Shown piece after piece: positions 52,325 to 61,784 of a stretch of DNA of 64,000 nucleotides. The notes below the pieces were generated by a model that had not been told where the DNA came from, searched no databases, and saw only the letters and a program-made list of their open reading frames with translations. Position numbers and translations under genes: made by a program. The DNA lies in contig CAJUDS010000007.1 of assembly GCA_910585345.1 (NCBI GenBank), positions 1 through 64,000 of the forward strand, read 5' to 3'. The stretch comes from an uncultured Lachnospiraceae bacterium (lineage in GTDB: Bacteria > Bacillota > Clostridia > Lachnospirales > Lachnospiraceae). Position 1 is the first letter of the stretch; each line of letters begins with the position of its first letter.

Positions 52325-52660
52325 TTTACCTCCTACCGCCTGTTCTCATTCTGAAATTCCTCATTGGTTGTGTTGCGCAATATTTTTCTATTTATTGCAC
52401 ATTTTTGCATTGCATTGCGTTCTTTTGCATTAACTATATCTCTTTTTATTACAATTATCAATCACCTGTTCCTTCTAAAAATCCTTTTCTCTGTTTTGCA
52501 CAATTTTATCAAAACCCCAACGCAAATAAGGCCTAACTTTTCATTAATTTGCACAAACAGTGCAATAGTGTTCCCTCTTTTGCATTGACTTTTGCAACTA
52601 TATTTTTTATACTGAAAGCAAAATAAATGCATTTACTTTTTATAAAGGAAATTAACGCTT
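52325..52660. promoter_or_regulatory. PTS/lacI divergent control region with TTGCA motif cluster
   Basis: The AT-rich intergenic region has many TTGCA/TGCAA motifs, including TTGCGCAA at 52374-52381, TTGCACAAACAGTGCAA at 52549-52565 (perfect 6-bp arms) and a run of three TTGCAT-type words near 52396-52435. The lacI promoter TTGACT (52585-52590), 17 bp, TATACT (52608-52613) is clear and has TTTTGCAAC in its spacer. These are candidate operators for the LacI-family protein. A confident PTS promoter was not found. Confidence 0.65.
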
Positions 52661-53698
52661 ATGAGTATCACAATCAAGGAGGTCGCGCGTCTCGCAGGCG
52701 TATCGCCCTCCACCGTATCACGCACCTGCACCAACCACCCTTCTATCAGCGAACAGACAAAGGAAAAAGTGCGGAAAGCCATGCTGGAGCTCGGCTATGA
52801 ACCAAGCGCGCCGATTGCTTCGCCGAATACAAAAACCATCGGCATCATCCTGCCCGCCTCTGAAAAGGATACCTATGAAAATTCTTTTTTTCTGGAAACC
52901 ATGCGCGGCATCAGCCAGTTCTGCAACCAGAAACAATACTTTACTACCCTGATTACCGGTGCGTCCGCAGATGAAATTCTCAAATGCATCCGGCAGATAT
53001 CCAGAGAGGATCGATTAGACGGCGTAATTCTCCTCTACTCCTCACGTCAGGATCCTATCGTCGACTATCTCTACCGTGAAGGCCTGCAGTTTGTCATTGT
53101 GGGGAAAGCCGATAAATATGTGCAGGATACCATCTATATTGACAATGACAACATCCAGGCTGCCAGAGACGCCACATCCTATCTGATCTCTCTGGGGCAT
53201 ACGCGCATCGCCTATCTCGGCTGCGACAGCGCCCGCATTTTTTCCGCTGACCGGAAAGCCGGGTATATCCTGGCGCTGACAGAACATAACATTCCCTATC
53301 GGCAGGAATACTATGTAGAGATGCCTTTTATTCCGCATGAAGATTCTGAAGAGTTAAGACGCCTTCTCTCCATGGAAAAACGCCCCAGCGCCTTTATTGC
53401 CAACGACGATATCCACGCGCTCGTATTGACGCATACGGCATTCCGGATGAATATGCGGATTCCCGAAGATCTGTCGATTGTATCCTTCAATAATTCCATT
53501 GCAGCCAGGCTGACTTATCCGCCGCTGACTTCTATTGACATCAATTCCCGTCAGCTCGGCATTGAAGCCGCCTCACAGATTATCAACCACATTGAGGACC
53601 CATCCCTTCTGCCAACCAAAATTATCGTTCCGCATTACCTGATGAAACGCAAAAGCTGTGCCGCCCCTCCCATCGCGGAGAACGCCCGCGCAGAATAA
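52661..53698 (+). CDS. LacI-family transcriptional regulator
   Basis: A 345-residue LacI regulator. The HTH TIKEVARLAGVSPSTVSRT is at residues 4-22, with the hinge helix near KAMLELGYEPS, followed by the periplasmic-binding-protein-like effector domain (IGIILPAS, DGVILLYS, VIVGKADKYV, AFIANDDIHAL, SFNNSIAA). It resembles MalR-type regulators. It is divergent from the PTS gene and has TTGCA words in its own promoter, so it probably controls both. Confidence 0.93.
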   Translation: MSITIKEVARLAGVSPSTVSRTCTNHPSISEQTKEKVRKAMLELGYEPSAPIASPNTKTIGIILPASEKDTYENSFFLETMRGISQFCNQKQYFTTLITGASADEILKCIRQISREDRLDGVILLYSSRQDPIVDYLYREGLQFVIVGKADKYVQDTIYIDNDNIQAARDATSYLISLGHTRIAYLGCDSARIFSADRKAGYILALTEHNIPYRQEYYVEMPFIPHEDSEELRRLLSMEKRPSAFIANDDIHALVLTHTAFRMNMRIPEDLSIVSFNNSIAARLTYPPLTSIDINSRQLGIEAASQIINHIEDPSLLPTKIIVPHYLMKRKSCAAPPIAENARAE

Positions 53699-53759
53699 TC
53701 TTTTCTCCGGCGAGAAACACTAGTGGGAGAGGGCTGCGCAGTCAGACTATTCTATTTTT

Positions 53760-54360
53760 CAGGACAAACGTATGCGTTAACATTTTATGAATATGCAGAA
53801 TCGGTTTTCCTGGGTGCTGCCCGGCATGATTTCTGGGCGTACGCCGGGCAGAAAAGACTGCATTTTCTAATAGTCCGCGCGCTATGCGGGGATTTTTCCA
53901 CGCAGACGGCCTTTACGCGCCATCCGGGCGCGGGCGGCCTTTCCCGGACCTCCCTGTCCGGAAACTGCTGTCGATGGGCGGACAATAAGAAAATGCTAAT
54001 CTTTCCTGCAAAGCCGCACGCCCAGAAATCATGCCGGGCAGTCTGCGCAGTTTTTCAGGACAATACTTTGCTTTCGATTTCGCAAAATAAATCAATGACA
54101 TGCACCGTAAAAAAGACAGTTTTCGCAAATTTGTATGACAGTGGCGGACATTCTTGTCCGAAAATGGCATACAAATTCGCGAAATTGTACTTTTGCTCGG
54201 TGTGTGAATGATTTATCTTGCGAAATCCTGACAAATTCTTTTATCTGAAAACTGCGCAGAACCAGGCAGAGCTGATACAGAAACTGGCAATTCTGAGAAT
54301 GGGCGCTTACTATAGCTGTCACATAAATGTATACAATTTGTTCATTCATGTGTTTGTCGT
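53760..54360 (+). repeat. Dispersed palindromic repeat, copy R5 (full length)
   Basis: The most complete copy, about 600 bp in four modules. A: GACAAACGTATGCGTTAAC start. B: 53817-54041, bounded by perfect 24-bp inverted arms starting CTGCCCGGCATGATTTC. C: 54043-54259, a nested hairpin with CTGCGCAG ends, GATTTCGCAA/TTGCGAAATC, a TTTGTATG/CATACAAA pair and a CGGACA/TGTCCG apex. D: distal end matching the opposite of A (CATGTGTTTGTCGT). ORFs across it are not preceded by ribosome-binding sites in any copy. It lies between lacI and the PBP gene. Confidence 0.9.
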
Positions 54361-54577
54361 ATTATATTTCCATAAAGTCCTTTATTTACCATTCCGGTTT
54401 TGATATAATAGTTTGATATTATGGTTTGATAAAGTATCGTTGTATCATAAGAAAACGCTCCACAACAGGAGCCATACGGCCTGTCCCGCTGCCGTCATGA
54501 CAGCAGGCCGGACAGTCCAAAGCAACATGCGGGCAGTCGGGTACTGCAAAGCCCGCGTCTATTTAGGAGGCATTTTC
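54361..54577 (+). promoter_or_regulatory. Promoter and leader of the class A PBP gene
   Basis: A TATAAT at 54404-54409 with a weak TTTATT 17 bp upstream suggests the promoter. The leader contains a GC-rich hairpin (GGCCTG with CAGGCC plus inner GCTG/CAGC, about 54479-54515) before the AGGAGG ribosome-binding site. No T-run follows, so it is not an evident terminator. Confidence 0.5.
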
Positions 54578-57391
54578 ATGAACTATGGCAAGAAAGGAAT
54601 CCGCAGAAAACAAAAGGCGCTCCATTCTATCACAGGTAAATTAGGGCGTAAAATAACGCTTCTCTTGACAAAGGCTGTTCTGACAGCCCTGATCGCCGTG
54701 ACAGTGATCGGCGCCAGCGCAGGCATCGGCGTATTCAAAGGCATCTTAAGCTCCGCCCCCGACATCTCCCATATCGACGTATCCCCATCCGGTTTTTCCA
54801 CCTTTGTTTATGATTCGGAAGGCCATGAACTTGAAAAACTGGTAGCGGCGGACTCCAACCGGATACCGGTTACCATGGAGCAGATCCCCGAAGATCTGGC
54901 GCATGCTTTTGTGGCGATTGAAGACGAACGTTTTTATGAACACAACGGCATCGATATCAAGGGCATTATCCGCGCAGGATTTATCGCCATCAAAAACAGA
55001 GATCTGTCGCAGGGCGCCAGCACCATTACGCAGCAGCTTTTGAAAAACAACGTATTTGAAGGCTGGACCAATGAGACCACCATCGAGAGCATCAAACGCA
55101 AACTCCAGGAGCAATATCTTGCCCTCGAACTGGAAAAGGTCATGGACAAGGATAAAATTCTCGAAAACTATATGAATACCATCAACCTGGGGCAGAATAC
55201 GCTCGGCGTACAGGCTGCCTCTCTGCGCTATTTCGGCAAACCTGTCTATGAACTGGAACTGTCGGAATGCGCCGTCATCGCAGCTATTACCCAGAATCCT
55301 TCGCGCTACAACCCGATTTCCCACCCGGAGGAAAATGTAAAACGCCAGAAGAGCGTGCTGGAACATATGCTGCAGCAGGGTTACATTACCCAGGAAGAAT
55401 ATAACGAGGCGCTCGAAGACGATGTATACTCCCGTATCCAGATTGTCAATGAAGAATCCGGGGATGATTCCGTCTATACATACTTCGTAGATGCGCTCAC
55501 CCAGGATGTGTTGGACGATCTTGTCAATGTGGCAGGCTATAACGAAACACAGGCATACAATCTGCTCTATAGCGGCGGACTGAGCATTTATGCCACACAG
55601 GACAGCGCAATCCAGGCCATCTGCGACGAAGCTTTTGCCAATCCTGATAATTTCCCCGCAGATGTAAAGTGGCAGCTTGCCTATGAGCTTTCCATCAAAA
55701 AATCAAACGGCGAAGTGGAAAACCACAGCTCTGAAATGTTCAAATCCTATTTCCAGCAGGAAAAAAAGTCCTTTAATATGCTTTATTCCTCACAGGAAGA
55801 CGCATATGCCGCCATAGAGACCTATAAGGAAGCCGTCATGGAACCGGGAGATGAGCAAGTGGGCGAAAAGATCTCTCTGACGCCCCAGCCGCAGGTATCC
55901 ATCACAGTGGAAGACCAGAACACCGGCTATGTCGTAGCCATGGTCGGCGGCAGAGGCGCCAAAGAAGCCAGCCGTACGCTGAACCGCGCCACAGACACCA
56001 CACGTCAGCCAGGCTCCACCTTCAAAGTGGTTTCCACCTATGCGCCTGCCCTTGACAGCGCAGGCATGACGCTGGCAACGATAGAAAACGACGCGCCTTT
56101 CAGCTATGCGGACGGGCGGCCTGTTTCCAACTGGTATAGCTCCGGTTACCGCGGCCTGTGCTCTCTGCGCGACGGTATCCGGGATTCCCTGAACATCGTT
56201 ACCGTCAAGGCGCTGACCCAGATTACACCGCAGCTTGGGTACGATTATCTGATCAATTTCGGTTTTACCACCGTAGTAGACCGTTATGAAGTAAACGGCC
56301 AGATATTTTCCGATATCCAGCAGTCTCTTGCTCTGGGCGGCATCACAAAAGGCGTGACCAACGAAGAATTGAACGCCGCTTATGCCGCTATCGCTAACGG
56401 CGGCACTTATTATAAACCTACTTTATATACCAAAGTAGTCGATCACGACGGAAAAGTAATACTCGATAATACAACACCGGAAAACCACCGTGTCATCAAA
56501 GAGACGACCGCCTTCCTGTTGACAGACGCCATGGAAGATGTGGTTACCTCCGGAACGGGCGGTTCCGTTAATTTCGGCAATATGGCCATCGCAGGGAAAA
56601 CAGGTACGACCTCTGATTACAATGACGTATGGTTTGCAGGCTATACCCCTTACTATACTGCAACCACCTGGGCAGGTTACGATAATAATACAAAGCTGAC
56701 AGGCTCCGAAAAAAACCTGGCAAAAGTATTGTGGCGCGCGGTCATGGCAAAGATCCATGAAGAACTTCCAAATCAGTCGTTTGAGCGTCCCTCCGGCATT
56801 GTCAGCGCCACCGTCTGCAGCCGTTCCGGTAAACTGCCCGTGGCCGGATTGTGTGACGGCACATTAAAAAGCGAATATTTTGCAGAAGGAACCGTGCCTT
56901 CCGAGAGCTGTGATGTACACTATTCCGGCATGGTATGCGCTTACAGTATGCTTCCCGCTTCAGACGAATGCCCCTTTGGCATACCCGGGACTCTGGAGCT
57001 GATACCCGATGAAAACAACAGTGCCAAACGCTCGCAGGCGGCCGCAGACCCTGCTACGGATCCTTTACAGACCGGAAACGCTCCCGTATTGGGCCCCAAT
57101 GTGGAAAAGTGTCCGCATAACGCCGAATTTTTCCTACAGCCGGGAGCGGATGCGCTTATTGAGCAGCAGCGGCTTGAGCTGACAATGAACGCTCTGCAAA
57201 ACGGCATAACATTGCCGGAATCGATCACAAATCCAAACGGCCTGCCCCTTTCACCCGACGGCGGGCAGATACCGGTTCCCGGTATACCGGGACTGGAAAC
57301 ACCGGTAACGCCGGAGACGCCGGTAACGCCAACAGTGCCTCCGACAGCGCCTGAAGCGCCGGCAGCGCCAACACCGGAAGCCACGCAATAA
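54578..57391 (+). CDS. Class A penicillin-binding protein (PBP1a-like)
   Basis: A bifunctional peptidoglycan synthase of 937 residues. It has a membrane anchor (about 24-56), a GT51 glycosyltransferase domain with AFVAIEDERFYEHNGID and GASTITQQLLKN, and a transpeptidase domain with STFK (PGSTFKVVS), SLN (DSLNIVTVKAL) and KTGTT (IAGKTGTTSDYND). The C-terminus is a Pro/Thr-rich tail with PETPVTP-like units. The ATG at 54578 has TTAGGAGG upstream; the ORF is open 55 codons further with no such site. A strong terminator follows. Confidence 0.95.
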   Translation: MNYGKKGIRRKQKALHSITGKLGRKITLLLTKAVLTALIAVTVIGASAGIGVFKGILSSAPDISHIDVSPSGFSTFVYDSEGHELEKLVAADSNRIPVTMEQIPEDLAHAFVAIEDERFYEHNGIDIKGIIRAGFIAIKNRDLSQGASTITQQLLKNNVFEGWTNETTIESIKRKLQEQYLALELEKVMDKDKILENYMNTINLGQNTLGVQAASLRYFGKPVYELELSECAVIAAITQNPSRYNPISHPEENVKRQKSVLEHMLQQGYITQEEYNEALEDDVYSRIQIVNEESGDDSVYTYFVDALTQDVLDDLVNVAGYNETQAYNLLYSGGLSIYATQDSAIQAICDEAFANPDNFPADVKWQLAYELSIKKSNGEVENHSSEMFKSYFQQEKKSFNMLYSSQEDAYAAIETYKEAVMEPGDEQVGEKISLTPQPQVSITVEDQNTGYVVAMVGGRGAKEASRTLNRATDTTRQPGSTFKVVSTYAPALDSAGMTLATIENDAPFSYADGRPVSNWYSSGYRGLCSLRDGIRDSLNIVTVKALTQITPQLGYDYLINFGFTTVVDRYEVNGQIFSDIQQSLALGGITKGVTNEELNAAYAAIANGGTYYKPTLYTKVVDHDGKVILDNTTPENHRVIKETTAFLLTDAMEDVVTSGTGGSVNFGNMAIAGKTGTTSDYNDVWFAGYTPYYTATTWAGYDNNTKLTGSEKNLAKVLWRAVMAKIHEELPNQSFERPSGIVSATVCSRSGKLPVAGLCDGTLKSEYFAEGTVPSESCDVHYSGMVCAYSMLPASDECPFGIPGTLELIPDENNSAKRSQAAADPATDPLQTGNAPVLGPNVEKCPHNAEFFLQPGADALIEQQRLELTMNALQNGITLPESITNPNGLPLSPDGGQIPVPGIPGLETPVTPETPVTPTVPPTAPEAPAAPTPEATQ

Positions 57392-57394
57392 CGC

Positions 57395-57437
57395 TGACGG
57401 CGGCGGAAAGCCATAAGACTTTCCGCCGCCGTTTTGC
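57395..57437. terminator. PBP gene terminator
   Basis: A 14-bp GC-rich stem ACGGCGGCGGAAAG with CTTTCCGCCGCCGT, 8-nt loop, TTTTGC after it. It lies just past the PBP stop and before the convergent small gene. Confidence 0.88.
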
Positions 57438-57454
57438 AATCCCGCCGTCACATA

Positions 57455-57736
57455 CTACTCGCTTCTCCGCAGCGCGTCAAGCTGCTGCCGCAGCGCCTTT
57501 ATTCCGTTTTCCGCATCTCTGATAGCCTGACACTGATGCGCATACATGCTGTCCTCTTCTTCCCCGTGCGCCTCATACCAGGCCTGGCCAATCTCTCTGT
57601 AATTCTGCTCCAACACCTCTTCACAGGTGTGCAGCATATTTTTCAGCCTGGTAATCTCGGCCAGCTCCTTTGCCTTTCTGCTGATCCCATGCCCCGTCTC
57701 AGCCACCGTTTTTTCCAACTTGTCAAAAAACTCCAT
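57455..57736 (-). CDS. Small coiled-coil protein
   Basis: A 93-residue, highly charged protein, nearly all helix, with Leu/Ile heptads around 10-60 (ITRLKNMLHTCEEVLEQNY) and a second helix at 62-90 ending RQQLDALRRSE. No zinc ribbon, membrane or signal segment is present, though similar N-terminal regions occur in zinc-ribbon proteins of Clostridia. It is 12 bp after the TetR gene, probably in one transcript. Function is unknown. Confidence 0.7.
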   Translation of the reverse strand: MEFFDKLEKTVAETGHGISRKAKELAEITRLKNMLHTCEEVLEQNYREIGQAWYEAHGEEEDSMYAHQCQAIRDAENGIKALRQQLDALRRSE

Positions 57737-57748
57737 ACTGCATCCTCC

Positions 57749-58312
57749 TTATTCCATTTCTCTGATGATCTCATATAATGAATGATCTTTGATGTAATTA
57801 AAAAGATCTCTCATTTCCTGCGGGGACGCAATCATCCCGTCCCGTATCCATGTTATGACGATAAAGCCCAGAAACTCTGAATAATAGCTTGCCAGCGCTT
57901 CATGTGACAGGAGCTTATGCGGAGATACCTTATTATGGGAATTTTCCTCGATAAAGTCCAGCAGCGTTTCATACAGACTGCTTTTAACAATACTTTCAAA
58001 CGAGTTCTGGCCTTCCAGACGGTAGACCTTTCCGTAAAATTCCCTGTCTTTCAACATCTGCACAAAAATCAGTATTACCGCATCATCCAGCATATCATTT
58101 TGTATCATGGGCTTTACCGGAGCGATCACCTCTTCTTTGAAAATATATTCAAGCAACTGATACTTATCCTGAAAATGATTGTAAAAGGTTGGGCGGATCA
58201 CCCCCGCGCCTTCTGCAATTTCCTGTATCGTAATCTTCTTCACCGCCATTCTGACCGCAAGATTCTTAAAACTGTCGATCAGCTTTTTTTCCACATTCTC
58301 CTTTTTACGCAT
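57749..58312 (-). CDS. TetR-family transcriptional regulator
   Basis: A 187-residue TetR regulator. The HTH ITIQEIAEGAGVIRPTFYNHF is visible as KITIQEIAEGAGV and RPTFYNHFQDKYQLL (residues about 26-52). The C-terminal ligand domain resembles that of DhaS-like TetR proteins (GFIVITWIRDGM). A DhaK-like gene lies 43 kb away at 13445, but no evidence connects the two. It forms a probable two-gene unit with the downstream small coiled-coil gene. Confidence 0.88.
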   Translation of the reverse strand: MRKKENVEKKLIDSFKNLAVRMAVKKITIQEIAEGAGVIRPTFYNHFQDKYQLLEYIFKEEVIAPVKPMIQNDMLDDAVILIFVQMLKDREFYGKVYRLEGQNSFESIVKSSLYETLLDFIEENSHNKVSPHKLLSHEALASYYSEFLGFIVITWIRDGMIASPQEMRDLFNYIKDHSLYEIIREME

Positions 58313-58407
58313 GGTTCCTCTCCAAAGTCAATCCCCGACGCAGACAACAGGCAGACAATTCAAACGCCCCGGCAGGCCATCGACGCAGACGGCGTTCCTG
58401 CCCGCTC

Positions 58408-60108
58408 TTATTCCGGATTGCGCAGCCAGTGGTCGTCAACAACCAGGCACTGGATCTGCGGGCAGAAGTCCTCTCCAAAACGGTCGGACCTGTCTAACTC
58501 TTCCTCGCCGAAGCTGCTCCCCTTATACAGGCAGAAGGCATACAACTGCGGCATCTGCTCCAGAAATGTATAATCCAGTTCGCCCGAATAGCGAATCTGC
58601 AGATATTCCAGATTCCTGCACGTCGATAGCGCCTCTTCGACCGTCATCTTACCCGCCTTCTGATTTTCCATAGCCTTATCGGCAAAGGTCGTATCCGCTC
58701 CGGTCAAATATCCGTTATCATACAGATATCCCATATTACTCGTTCCCAGCGTGAGCGATCTCAGGTTCGGAAGACTGTCGAGCCAGTCCAGATTTTTCAG
58801 AAATTCTTCTGATAAAATAGTAACTTCCGTCAATGTCGTACAATTTCCCAACGCATCATAATCGTTTATACCGCCAATGTCCAGCGTCACTTTTTCAAGA
58901 CAGGGCAGCGCCGCCAGATCCTGCAGCGTCGTCAGCTCATAATTGGCTACCGTATTGTCCTCCAGCGACATCACATAATGTCCGTCGGAAAAACTGACCG
59001 TGCCGCGGCCCGGTATCGGACTTTCCTGCAAATCAATTTCCCGGATAAAGGCTACATCACTGCGGCGCAGCGGCCGTTCACACAACGCTTCCCATTCGCT
59101 CTGGTCCATATCATTATAGTAGCCAACTACATTATAGATCAGATTTTCCCATTCCTCCGACACAAAGACAAGCTCCGTATCCTCTCCTTCCAGCGGCTCC
59201 GGCACATAAAGGCCCTCTACCTTCTGCGCAATGGCAAACGGGTTATGCAGCGCCTCCCAAGGCCAGTCTTCGTAACCAAGATAAGGCCGGTACTTCAGAT
59301 GTGACCACACTTTCTCGCCGCCTAAGTCTTCAAAGGACGCCGCCATATATCTGGTAATCTCCCCGATCTGCGGAGACAGCCCCGCCAGTATGGATTCGTA
59401 GCCGATAAATTCCGCCATATAGGTATCGCCCCAGGCATAGGCCACCGCATACTGCGTCCGGTCTGTGCCGTTGTCACAGGTAAAAGTATAGTAAAACAAT
59501 TCCTGTCCGTTTTCCAATACATACCGTTCAAAAACCAGTCCGGAAATATCCAGCCCATTCACCTTTTGCATGGCCGTTGTAATCTGCGTCTGCACCGTAT
59601 CCCAGCCGCCCGCTTCCGTTACCTCTTCCAATACCCGCTTCTCCGTCACATGCGCATAAACGCCCATGCCGTCCCGTCCGCTGTTGACCCATTCGTCCAG
59701 ACAGGCATCAACATCTGCCGAACACTCTGACCAGCCCGCCATCACGTCATAGGTGCAGGCATCTGAGCCAAAGCCTCCCATACTGTCCTTTTGCCGGGGA
59801 ATGTAGCAGGGGCTATCCGAAACTGCTCCCGTCTCATCCGCCGGAAACACCCGCACATAGTCGTCCTCGTCCGCACCCTGCGGCAGTTCGGTGAGAAGCG
59901 GATACCCCATGATCTCCCGTTCTCTTTCTCCCGCTTTCCGCTCCCGCTCCTCCGTCTCCTGCTCTTTTGCAGACGCCTGCTCTGCCTGGGCAATTACCAG
60001 CTTTCTCCCCCAGAAAACGTTCAGGCCTGTCAGAAACAGTGCACAGCACAGCAGCACCCCAAATCCCGCAATTGCCAGTATCTTCCATCCATTTCCTTTG
60101 TTCTCCAT
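58408..60108 (-). CDS. Membrane-anchored protein with C-terminal LRR-like repeats
   Basis: A 566-residue protein with one N-terminal membrane helix (about 10-32), a highly charged coiled-coil segment (AKEQETEERERKAGERERE, 47-65), a large Trp/Tyr-rich extracellular region (75-370), and a C-terminal portion with leucine-rich-like units (LTTLQDLAALPCLEKVTL, LTEVTILSEEF, LPNLRSLTLG, LEYLQIRYSG). No enzyme motif was found. It is encoded 12 bp after the spermidine synthase-like membrane protein, suggesting a shared role at the cell surface. Confidence 0.7.
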   Translation of the reverse strand: MENKGNGWKILAIAGFGVLLCCALFLTGLNVFWGRKLVIAQAEQASAKEQETEERERKAGEREREIMGYPLLTELPQGADEDDYVRVFPADETGAVSDSPCYIPRQKDSMGGFGSDACTYDVMAGWSECSADVDACLDEWVNSGRDGMGVYAHVTEKRVLEEVTEAGGWDTVQTQITTAMQKVNGLDISGLVFERYVLENGQELFYYTFTCDNGTDRTQYAVAYAWGDTYMAEFIGYESILAGLSPQIGEITRYMAASFEDLGGEKVWSHLKYRPYLGYEDWPWEALHNPFAIAQKVEGLYVPEPLEGEDTELVFVSEEWENLIYNVVGYYNDMDQSEWEALCERPLRRSDVAFIREIDLQESPIPGRGTVSFSDGHYVMSLEDNTVANYELTTLQDLAALPCLEKVTLDIGGINDYDALGNCTTLTEVTILSEEFLKNLDWLDSLPNLRSLTLGTSNMGYLYDNGYLTGADTTFADKAMENQKAGKMTVEEALSTCRNLEYLQIRYSGELDYTFLEQMPQLYAFCLYKGSSFGEEELDRSDRFGEDFCPQIQCLVVDDHWLRNPE

Positions 60109-60120
60109 TTTTACCTCCCC

Positions 60121-61722
60121 TTATAAGCGTTTCAGAAGTCCTTTGATTCCTTCCTCCTCATAAATTTCCCTGTAAAATGCCGCTTCTCCCTGAATCAGTC
60201 CGTCAATCAACTGCATCCCCAGCAGTTCCACCGGCGCTTTGTCGTCCGTCATCAGATACGCGCCCGGCTGATAAGCGGTAAGCCCAGCTTCCACCCGTTC
60301 CATCATTGCCGCCAGATCCGGCGCTTCCACAGACGATGCGCCGGCAGAAAATGTCTCCAGCATTTCCGGCGCTTGTGATGCAAACAACTCTCTGTTGGTG
60401 GAAGCAGGCACATCCACCGTATAGATATGGGGAAACACATGTGAAATCGTATCCGCCAGATACTGGTTGATATTGCCCTCCTGCGTCCCCCGCATGTTCA
60501 TATTGACTACCATCACGCCGTCCTCTTTGAGCCGTTCTTTTACCAGCGTAAAAAATTCAACCGACGACATCTGGAAAGGAATTGTGATATCCTGATACGC
60601 ATCCACCATAATCACATCATACTGCTGGTCAACAGCCTGCAGGAAAGCCCTTCCGTCATACGTCGTCACCGTTACGTCTCCCGGCAGACGGAAATACCGC
60701 TCCGCCAGGGCAGTGATCTTGTCGTCGATTTCCACGCCCTCTATGCGCATATTGGGAAAATACCGCCGGCACTGCGTTGCAAACGTGCCTGTCCCCATGC
60801 CGAGTACCAGCACGTTCGTCTGCTCTTTGTCTGCCGCGCCCGCCATCAGCGGGGCCGCCATGGCATAGTCATAATACATGCCTGTCAAACCGCCGTCCTT
60901 TTTCAGAATCGACTGCACGCCAAACAATACATTCGTGGAAAGAATAACATTCTCTTCATCCTCTCTCACCTGTAAATAATTATACACCGATTCCCCCTCA
61001 TAGAGCAAATCTGTTTCCCAAAAGGCAAAACTGTCCGAAGAGCCAAACACCCAGCACAGCCCGAAAACGAGAATAGCCAAAATGCCTTTTCCTGATTTCC
61101 TCCGCCCACCGAACAGATAAATGAGCGCCAGTAAAAGCAGAATCCCGGAAAACAGCAGAAAGGTAACGGATGTCCCCACCGCCGGAATCGTTACAAAAGT
61201 CGGCAGAAAAGTACCCAGAATACTGCCGATGGTGTTGAAAGCGCCCAGCATACCTACGGTCCTGCCATTGTCCTCCAGACTGTCCATCGTGTATTTCGCC
61301 AGGGACGGCGTCACCGTCCCCAGGAGAAACAACGGATACACAAAAATAACCATGCAGGCGGCAAAAGCCGCCCAGATCAGAAAATTACTGTTAACCGTAA
61401 AGATCAGAGCCGCCGAAATCAGGAGAATGATGTATTTCCCGACTACCGGAATCATGGCAATCCAAACCGCGGCAATCAGAATCCGTCCGTACAGCCTGTC
61501 CGGGCTTGGGTCCTTATCCGCCGCCCGGCCGCCGTATAAATTGCCAAGCGCCATGGCAATCATAATCGTACCAATAATTATCGTCCACACGATCTGCGAA
61601 GAACTGAAATAAGGCGCCAGCAGTCTGCTGGCGCCCAATTCCACTGCCATTACAGACATCCCGGCAAAAAACTCCGTCATATATAAATACAACTTATTCG
61701 ATAAAATATTTTTCTCCTGCAT
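60121..61722 (-). CDS. Membrane spermidine synthase-like protein
   Basis: A 533-residue fused protein. The N-terminal half has about six membrane segments (residues 15-235) of a transporter-like type, and the C-terminal half is a spermidine synthase/SAM-methyltransferase fold (about 250-490) with NVLVLGMGTGTFATQ, IEGVEIDDKI, YDGRAFLQ and DVIMVDAYQD. The usual gatekeeper residues of true polyamine synthases were not confirmed. The ATG follows AGGAGCAGGA with fair spacing; two slightly earlier non-ATG starts exist. It forms a pair with the LRR-like gene; the product is not known. Confidence 0.82.
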   Translation of the reverse strand: MQEKNILSNKLYLYMTEFFAGMSVMAVELGASRLLAPYFSSSQIVWTIIIGTIMIAMALGNLYGGRAADKDPSPDRLYGRILIAAVWIAMIPVVGKYIILLISAALIFTVNSNFLIWAAFAACMVIFVYPLFLLGTVTPSLAKYTMDSLEDNGRTVGMLGAFNTIGSILGTFLPTFVTIPAVGTSVTFLLFSGILLLLALIYLFGGRRKSGKGILAILVFGLCWVFGSSDSFAFWETDLLYEGESVYNYLQVREDEENVILSTNVLFGVQSILKKDGGLTGMYYDYAMAAPLMAGAADKEQTNVLVLGMGTGTFATQCRRYFPNMRIEGVEIDDKITALAERYFRLPGDVTVTTYDGRAFLQAVDQQYDVIMVDAYQDITIPFQMSSVEFFTLVKERLKEDGVMVVNMNMRGTQEGNINQYLADTISHVFPHIYTVDVPASTNRELFASQAPEMLETFSAGASSVEAPDLAAMMERVEAGLTAYQPGAYLMTDDKAPVELLGMQLIDGLIQGEAAFYREIYEEEGIKGLLKRL

Positions 61723-61784
61723 CACCAATTCCTGCTCCTTCCAACGAAACCAAGGTTCTCCTAAAAATTGTCCACAGACTGCCG

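Noticed and set aside
53723..54211. A plus-strand ORF across repeat R5 with a similar ORF in R2 (3338-3532), sharing a segment around VFQDNTLL and MTCTVKKTVF
   Set aside because: No ribosome-binding site in either copy, the reading frame follows the palindromic repeat, and antisense ORFs of similar length exist in the same modules. It was treated as repeat sequence, not a gene.
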